Shown here: positions 56,866-64,000 of the stretch, piece by piece
Layout of the letters: every line of letters starts with the position of its first letter
Position numbering within the stretch: the first letter of the stretch is position 1
NCBI GenBank assembly: GCA_002633025.1
Contig: NMRB01000336.1
Span: forward strand, 141,146 to 205,145
Direction: 5' to 3'
Length of the DNA stretch: 64,000 nt
Origin: Notospermus geniculatus
Lineage: Eukaryota > Nemertea > Pilidiophora > Heteronemertea > Lineidae
Notes under the pieces: model-generated
Databases searched by the model: none
Seen by the model: the letters and a program-made list of their open reading frames with translations, nothing else
Told to the model about the DNA's origin: nothing
Position numbers and translations under genes: made by a program

Positions 56866-59064
56866 AGGCACAGCATCCTCTTGCAACAGGTCCTTTAGAA
56901 CGAGCTCCCCCACTCGCACGTCCGAGGCCCTGTTGAAATTGGCGCCATTTAGCTGTGGAACCAGCGACAGAAAATCTATCGCTGAATAACACCAATCACA
57001 GCGAAGCTTCTATCCCGCCGTGGTCATTCCCAAATATGGCGACTTTAAAAATTTCTCGATTCGCTGACAACTCGCTGGATTTTTTAATATTCCTGTATTA
57101 ACTTCGCGTCAAAATTATTCTCACGGACTATTTAGATAGCGAGTAAGTACCGATGGGTTCAAAACACGAAGGTATGATCCAGTTCATGGTGTGTGGGGCT
57201 ATGGGCGGTTATATCCGCAAAAAGTAGATGTTGACAAAACAGACACGTTGGTTACAAAATCAGAGACGTGCTTTTAGAAAACAAAGATCTTCTCTGACAA
57301 AACAGAGACGTCCAGCTGCGATCGTTCACAGAGAGGAGACGTTGGGTGATACTGGAGTCGTTAAAAAAATTTGGAGACGTGGCCTTTTCAGAGAAGTTCA
57401 ATTTTTCAAACGTCGCGATATTTTGAATGGTACGCAATACACAGACGTTGACATAATTTGGAGACGTGCATTTTTTAGAGACGTTGGGTGGCGCTCGCGG
57501 CAGTTAAAGGTGAACTAGCCGTTATTTACCTCCTGTCCAGACAAATTTTAATGAGGTCGAATTTGTTTGGATGTTGGTGCATGGTGATGTCCCATCATGC
57601 CTCAGCATGAATTAAGATGAAAGGGAGGGGGCGCTATGACAGCTTTCCTGAAAATCAGTATTTACCGTAGTTGAGGCCTGTGGGTTGATTTTTTTTAAAA
57701 ATTCCTTCGCAGTGCATTATTACTAGGGGGGTGTCTATAAAACGCCTGGCTCAAAACTAAAATAATAGGTGGCGTTGCTGAGATATTAATACATTTATGT
57801 TTTTGGTCATAAGTTCTGAATGGGTTAACATATTGACGTAATTCTAGTACGTTCATCATTTACACATGTAAAAAATTCGGTCAGGTGACCCAGTTATGGT
57901 TATCTCCGCTTGGTTAGGATAGCGCCACTAGTTGCAGGAAGGAAGGCCCAGGAAGTCCAAGTATTCTGTTTTACTGAAAAAGATGAGGAAGGGGGTTAAA
58001 TGCGGAAAATTGCATTATGTAAATAATGAATGTACAAGAATTAGGTCAATATGTTAACCCATTCAGAACTGATGACCAAAAACTTAAAAGCGTTAATACC
58101 TCAGCAGCGCCACCTATTATTTTAGTTTTGCGCCCGACGTTTTGTAGATACATCCCAGTACTAATGCACTGCGAAGGAATTTAAAAAATACTTGCCAATG
58201 GGGCTAAACTACAGTGAAAACCGATTTTCACGAAATTGATCGCAGCGCCCCCTTTCATCTTAATTCATGCTGAGGAATGATGGGACATCACCATGCACCA
58301 ACATCCAATCAAATTCGACCTCATTAAAATTTGTCTGGACAGGAGGTAAATAACGGCTAGTTCACCTTGAACTGCCGCGAGCGCCACCCAACGTCTCCGA
58401 AAATGAACGTCTCCAAATTATGTCAACGTCTGTGTATTGCGTACCATTGAAAACTATTGCTACGTTTGAAAAATTGAACGTCTCTGAAAATGCACGTCTC
58501 CAAATCATGTCGACGTCTGTGTATTGCGTACCATTCAAAATTATCGCGACGTTTGAAAAATTGAACGTCTCTGAAAAGGCCACGTCTCCAAATTTTGTTA
58601 ACGACTCCAGTATCACCCAACGTCTCCTCTCTGTGAACGACTCCAAATCGCAGCTGAACGTCTCTGTTTTGTCAGAGAAGATCTTTGTTTTCTAAACGCA
58701 CGTCTCTGATTTTGTAACCAATGTGTCTGTTTTGTCAACGTCTACTTTTTGCGGATATAACCGCCCATAGTGGGGCAGCTATCATTCGACAGCATGCATA
58801 AATTATGGAATGAGATACAGTGCTACGAGACTGGTATCCGGTAACTCGTAACACCATACCTATGTGCATGCGTTGTAGTACTAGGCGCGATGTTTGGTTG
58901 TTACATCAAGTGGTATTTCCCCACTGCATTGCATGGTTTATTTGTGAATTACCAACTGGCGAGTACACATGAAGGAACGTCCCTTACTCCACCGAAACGG
59001 GGTGGGTTTCCCCAGGGCATTGTAACGCGCTATGCAGAGTGGAAATGTCCTGGGTTCCCAGGAT
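56866..59064 (+). repeat. Second copy of the gene B intron repeat, interrupted
   Basis: The parts 56866-57198 and 58771-59064 together match 11086-11718. The 1572 bases between them are a foldback element. Confidence 0.8.
57199..58770. mobile_element. 1.57 kb foldback element with 5-base target duplication
   Basis: The ends CTATGGGCGGTTATATCCGC and its exact complement are flanked by TGGGG (57194-57198 and 58771-58775). The arms match for most of 670-770 bases each, leaving an asymmetric centre at about 57870-58000. The outer 300 bases of each arm carry repeated GAGACGT motifs. No transposase frame is present. The uninterrupted site is seen at about 11418-11430. Confidence 0.85.
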
Positions 59065-59587
59065 GAAGGCACAAGCGTCGAGAACAAGCTGAGGTGCTCA
59101 GAAAAGGATGAAGTTGGGTATGTGTTAGGTATGCCCACATTCGATAAGTTAAATTGAGAAATGCAGGGCAAACATTTCTTAGTTCTTGACCACCTTGACT
59201 AATGAACAGTATGCCCTTGGTTGTGGTTGTATAACACATACATTGCACACTCCGTTTAATTAACGAACACAGTTTTTGAGTGAATTGGAAATGATGACTG
59301 CTTTAATACATGCGTGAGATTTGTCCTTAAAGCGAATGGCTCGTGTGGTTTTGGTGGTACCTCCCATAGAGAGTGAACCTAGTCTCCAGGCAAAGCCATG
59401 CTCCAGTCATAGGCAAAACCTGTGCAAATATGCGAACGTGCACCTGGGGACGAGGTTCCATTAAAAATTTGTTAAAATGGGTTAATGACATTTTCAAATT
59501 CAGTCGGTCAAAATGTACATTTTGTAGGGCCTACTATTCACATTGATTTCGAAGCGGCAGATGTTGCAGAATACGCCTCCGAAATTT

Positions 59588-59713
59588 AGCTGTCTAATGC
59601 ATTTCCCATTAAACTAAAATCCTTCTTTCGCCTTTTTCTCAAAACGGCGCTTGATTTGAGGACATGTCAACAAACAACTGTCAACAAACCCCGCGAGCCA
59701 TTTGCTTTAACTG
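59588..59713. repeat. CAGTTAAAGCGAATGGCTCG repeat, right copy
   Basis: Inverted relative to 56618-56748; shares AATGCATTTCCCATTAAACT and CCCCGCGAGCCATTTGCTTT type segments. Confidence 0.7.
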
Positions 59714-59776
59714 TTTCTGCGGTTGATGTTGAAGTTACTAGTGTTGTAGTTTGTTCCTCTGGAGAATTAGACAATG

Positions 59777-59840
59777 GATCCTTTTTGACGGCATCACTTG
59801 TTGATTTTAATCAACAAACAAGTGATGCCGTCAAGTAGGA
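59777..59840. repeat. Short hairpin
   Basis: TTGACGGCATCACTTGTTGA and its near complement (TCAACAAACAAGTGATGCC) flank a three-base loop. Confidence 0.8.
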
Positions 59841-60394
59841 TAGGTTAAACCTTATCCAGCAAACTACATTCCAGTCAGTAATTTATAGAAAGAAAAATGA
59901 CAAAAGGAGGACAAAAATAAGAGATCTGAACTTCGATGAGGCATTGTGGAAATTTCCGTTTCTCACGAATGCAGAGATGGTGAGTGCAGAGTACATAATT
60001 TCAGGCATCACAGTACCAGGAATCAAGCCATGTCACAGCTTGTACGGCAATCAACAAAAATCCCATGTATGAAGATTCACTTTGCAGTGTTGTTTAGACT
60101 GAGCAGAGAAGGGACTACACCCTGTGGTCACTTTAGTACGTATGGCCACACGAACAGATTCCCAGTTACTAGTGCCGAATCGGTTAATGTCGTCCTGGGT
60201 ATAACAGAAATATACCCAGGTTCAATGTCGCCCCACAAAACTGTACCCTGGGTATAGTTCGATCTCCAGAATTCACGAATTTTCGACCCCAACCGGGGTC
60301 TTTTTCAAGTGGAATCTGTAACTCTAGAAAAGACTGAGCTGAAACCCGAATGTAGAACTAACACCTGTGTAGACAGGATGAGTGAGCAATTAAG

Positions 60395-60526
60395 GAAAGA
60401 ATAGTGTCCAAACACCACGGATAGTTGCTGGACCTAATTAAGAGAGTGGATGTAATTAAGGAAAGAAAAGTGTCCAAGCCCCACGGATGGTTGCTGGACC
60501 TAATAAAGAGAGTGGATGTAATTAAG
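60395..60526 (+). repeat. Two tandem 66-base units
   Basis: The units 60395-60460 and 60461-60526 differ at only a few bases (for example CAAACACCACGG against CAAGCCCCACGG). No coding role seen. Confidence 0.85.
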
Positions 60527-62400
60527 GAGACACTGATTTAGCTGAAAGAAAAGGGTTTAAAGACCGACCTCGGGTATAAAAGGCACATCACCTGTCACTG
60601 ATGCATTACTGACCCGCTTGTAGTGCATTACAGAGCTCCAACGGTCATGAACACAAATATCCCAATATCTTTGTCAGAACTGCAGGAAATTTCCTGGAAA
60701 ATGTCAGTCATATCTATGAATATACCAACACCATTCTCCTCTTGTCTTATGTCTTAAATCTCAGCCAATGAGGAGAAAAGACATGATTTTAGGGGAAAGC
60801 CTTCTAAATTTTGAATATGATGGACACTCGGAGGCGGTCCTTAGGCCTCCATAGGTAGCGAATCAGATGCAAGTTGACCTTGCTTCATCCTGTTCCCGTA
60901 TGAGATGGAAAGATCAGAGGAATTTTATTTAGGTCAGCTGCTGACAGCACTTTAGCGACCATGAAAACTGTCAGAGCCAATTAGTTGCTTGGAGGATGCT
61001 CTCTTCTATTCCTGGGCCAATTGCTATTGCATTTTTGAAATAAATTTTGTTGTACATTATACTAGCAGATTTTCTCGTGAAATGACCATGATTTGCTGAA
61101 TGTGAAGCCAACATTTGACACATAACATGTATTTTTACTGACTAGCATCATTAATACACACCATTGGTGAAGGGGTAGGCCTTGAATACGAGCAAATTTT
61201 TGATATCATTGAAAAGTTGGCCTTGGTGGCCTTGTCCAGAATTATCCAACTACTGTACAGTTCTTTGGATCAAACATGTTGGTCCTATACACATGCTACG
61301 TGTAGCTATAAATGAACCGTCATGCTATTCTGCTTAGGCCCTTTTGTTACAGGCCTTTATCCCTTATGCCCACTGTACACGGTCGAATTTTTCATCCAAT
61401 TTTCTGAACATGCTCAATAAAGGTCTAGATGCAGGTTTACCCCCAGTGGGACTATAGAGTCTGAATTTCCAAAAACGTGGGTGAAAAATTTCGTCTGCAT
61501 GAAAAATGCTGGTTTCCAAAATGGCAGGAGGGAATTCAACGACAGTAATTCACCTTGACATGATACCACATAGCCACTTGAGACTGTAAACACTCATCAC
61601 ACTTCACTTGTCAGGCCTAATTAGTTTCAGGACACCATTGCTCAGACCAACTGCATGTAGTCTATTGTGGGCTGGCCCAAGTTAATTGCCTTCCACCCGG
61701 AGTTTGCTGCTGCTTCGAGGTCGGTCTTTAATAAATATGACATGTGTAATACATAACAAGCACAAAGCGAAAAGATGCATGGAGGTCAACACAAAGTAAA
61801 AGAATATAAAGGAAGTCANAAAGATAGTTTTAACCATCATATGGGGTACAGTTTTAGATGGGCAAGCACAGAGGTAAATATTAGAGAAGGCTTAAAGCCC
61901 TTTATTTGAGATGATGAGCCCTTAGGAAAAGTTTACGGCCTGTTTTTTGGCCGCGGTCCAAGTTTTGGAACTTGTGCGTGTGCAGTGTGCGATTCTGGGC
62001 TGCGGTGCTCCACTTAAGTCCCTCATAAGTTTGGTACGCAGCAGTTACAGCTCTCCTAGAGGTTTTCTAGCGAATCTATGAATCTCCCTACTTCTTCCAA
62101 GGCATTAGATGTCAATAAATAAGCCAATTTTCTGTGTTTTTGGAGTGTCAAAAAAGACACAGGTCATGTCCAAATTCTGTCAACTTAGTTTCTATCACCA
62201 CCGACAGGTGGCAGCACGTACTGGTCTATGCTGAATTGTGTCATGAGGAAAGATTGCCACATTTGAGTGTTGTATTGGATATTTTTATGATTGTTACAGT
62301 CCTGTAAGCTACTTACGGATATGTTTCTCGAGACTTAGGGCACTTTTGTATTTTTACAGCTTTTACGTGGGTTCAGAGGATGTGAAGCCATCATACAGAC
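60527..62400. other. Intergenic before the BEL/Pao gag
   Basis: No gene is supported. A one-base N lies at 61819. An LTR for the downstream retroelement may lie within the last part, since AATAAA at 62407-62412 precedes the gag start by about 100 bases, but I cannot place LTR ends or a primer-binding site. Confidence 0.4.
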
Positions 62401-62514
62401 AGAAAGAATAAAGAATACAGTTTTGGTGAAATATCCACGGTTATTGAATTTATTCAACGACAGACGATAACCGCTACAGTAAAAGCTCTGTGATCAAGGT
62501 ACGTTAAAGAAACT

Positions 62515-63681
62515 ATGGATCGAAAGGCCTTTAGTGACTTTCTCGACAAACAACGTCAAGAACTAGAGATAGAAGTACTGCGTCTCGCAGAGGAGTTAGC
62601 CAGTTTCTGGAGCTCTGCCACACGTGCAAGGGAGAGACGTCAGAACGAGGATCCACCTAACCTGGATGGACCTTATCCCCTTAGTCGCGAAAGGGATAGG
62701 ACAACGCATGAGTCCACGTCAGAACCGAGTGAGCCGTCACCGGCTGAAGAGGCTGCCTCAAACTGTGAGGGGGATAGGACAACGCATGGGTCCACGTTAG
62801 AACTGAGTGAGCTGTCACTGGCAGAGGACGCTGCTTCAGACTGTGAGGGTGATTTGGAAGCTAGACCGATAGACACTAGCACACCTAAGTCTAGTGACCC
62901 GAGTAGTGATTCGACTGACAAGCCGAGTGATCTGGCCAGATTAGCTGACCTGATCGCTGCCAAGCAGACAAATTGGTCCAACTTGCCAACGATCGAACCG
63001 GATGTTTTCAAGGGAGATTATATTCAGTATCCGATCTGGATTAAAAGTTTCGAAAGCTTGATTGAGGGACCGATAAAATCCGATTCTCAGAGACTGTTCT
63101 ATTTATCTCGCTACACGGATGGAGACGCCAAAGACGCAATTCAAGGATTGCTGACCTTGAACTCTGACACTGCCTTCCAGCAGTGCAAAAACCTTTTGAA
63201 GGAAAGGTTTGGTGATCCCTTCATTGTATCAGATGCGTACAGGAAAAGAGTACGAGATTGGCCACACATCAAGCCCGGAGATGCTGCACAGCTTAGGAAA
63301 TTTGCCGATTTCCTCACTCATGCTCTCACTGCCATGGAATCTATTCACTACTTGAAAGTCTTGGATGACCCAGAGGAAAATCGGAAAATGCTTCGCAAAC
63401 TGCCAAGATATGTCGCCGACCGTTGGTCGAGACAGGTTGATAAGAGCCTCTATGATGCAGATGGTAAGACAAAACAGGGCAGTAGGTATCCCTCATTCAA
63501 GGAATTCTGTCAATTTCTCAATACTGAAGCTCGGATCGCGTGCAATCCGGTCACAGCCAGGCCTACCGAGGGTGATGGGAAGAGTGGAAATCATAAAAGA
63601 GGATCGCAGAGAGGCAGCAGCACACTCTTAAAAAATTCTTGTCACCGCAACTTGTCTGCGAATATGGATGAGATGCTTTAA
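62515..63681 (+). mobile_element. Truncated BEL/Pao-type retrotransposon Gag
   Basis: The 388-codon frame begins with an ATG in a good context (AAACTATGG). Residues 1-30 look like a short coiled coil. A Ser/Thr/Glu-rich linker holds two copies of an RDRTTH(E/G)ST segment. From about residue 160, LPTIEPDVFKGDYIQYPIW and the following RLFYLSRYTDGDAKDAI, FGDPF and LRKLP(R)Y motifs are characteristic of the DUF1759 Gag region of BEL/Pao LTR elements. In intact elements the frame goes on into zinc knuckles, protease and reverse transcriptase. Here it leaves recognisable Gag near 63625 and stops at 63681, so the copy is broken. The element cannot move on its own. Confidence 0.85.
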
Positions 63682-63904
63682 TCAGCCTGACAAATTACGT
63701 CATTCATGACACAATTTACTTGTCATGGCGAGTCGCACATCTCTGTGACGAGTTCAGTTTATCCAGTTGACAAGGTCTCTAGTTATGGCGATAAGTTTCA
63801 GGTTGCAGGACATTATTGCGCATGCGCTTCCCTCACATTTATCGCTCAATTTCTTGAACTCTAAGCATGCTGTCACCATCGTTACCTCAATAGCCACGAG
63901 GGTT

Positions 63905-63972
63905 TAGGGTTTATGTCTAGTAGTTTATACATTTCATAGGTCGTAGGTTCGAATCCCGCCGTAGGCCCTGAA
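63905..63972 (+). repeat. tRNA-like fragment
   Basis: GTCGTAGGTTCGAATCCCGCC is a good T arm and B box. The upstream TAGTAGTTTATACATTT is a poor A box at too short a distance for a full tRNA. It is probably a SINE piece. Confidence 0.45.
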
Positions 63973-64000
63973 ATTTGGGAGAGTTTTTCTTTCATATGTA

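Noticed and set aside
57228-58695. Basic open frames in both arms of the foldback element
   Set aside because: They come from repeated GAGACGT motifs and are mirrored in the two arms; no transposase motifs.
60395-60526. CRISPR-like array
   Set aside because: Just two adjacent tandem units without spacers, in a eukaryotic context.

Overview
The window looks like a metazoan nuclear genome, most likely a highly polymorphic marine invertebrate deuterostome (echinoderm or lancelet type). The reasons are spliced genes with GT-AG introns, one-copy housekeeping genes (uracil-DNA glycosylase, a retinol-dehydrogenase-like SDR), a BEL/Pao-type Gag, abundant short foldback transposons, pervasive TACATGTA and AGGCCTA simple motifs, and unmerged allelic contig ends. 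The species cannot be fixed from sequence alone.

Layout. 0-2.4 kb: foldback repeats. 2.8-17.6 kb: a head-to-tail cluster on + of three complete four-exon genes (A, B, C) for secreted proteins of about 511-536 residues that I reconstruct from splice sites and read as strings of Ig-like domains. An orphan signal-peptide exon lies between A and B. Promoter, introns and 3' flanks are also shared, so the whole unit was duplicated. 17.6-23.6 kb: no gene; a 3 kb segment occurs twice around a one-base N and is probably two alleles. 23.6-34.2 kb: no recognisable gene, many MITE-like elements. 34.2-40.25 kb: UNG on the minus strand, four exons, 311 residues, with a contig gap and an allelic repeat of exon 2 inside intron 1. 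40.3-48.9 kb: repeats, including a perfect 710 bp palindrome ending at an N, and another allelic repeat with a MITE present in one copy and absent in the other. 48.98-53.1 kb: a six-exon SDR gene on +, with an acidic tail. 53.3-62.5 kb: intergenic, dominated by a 1.57 kb foldback element. 62.5-63.7 kb: a truncated BEL/Pao gag, then a tRNA-like fragment.

UNG (DNA repair) and the SDR (NAD(P)-dependent redox) have no evident functional link to the Ig-like cluster. The cluster is the most likely source of new biology: fast-diverging secreted paralogues, an intron-phase pattern kept in all three, and one copy whose frame works only with a shifted splice donor. The mobile-element content is also informative, because several insertions can be read against empty sites inside this same window.
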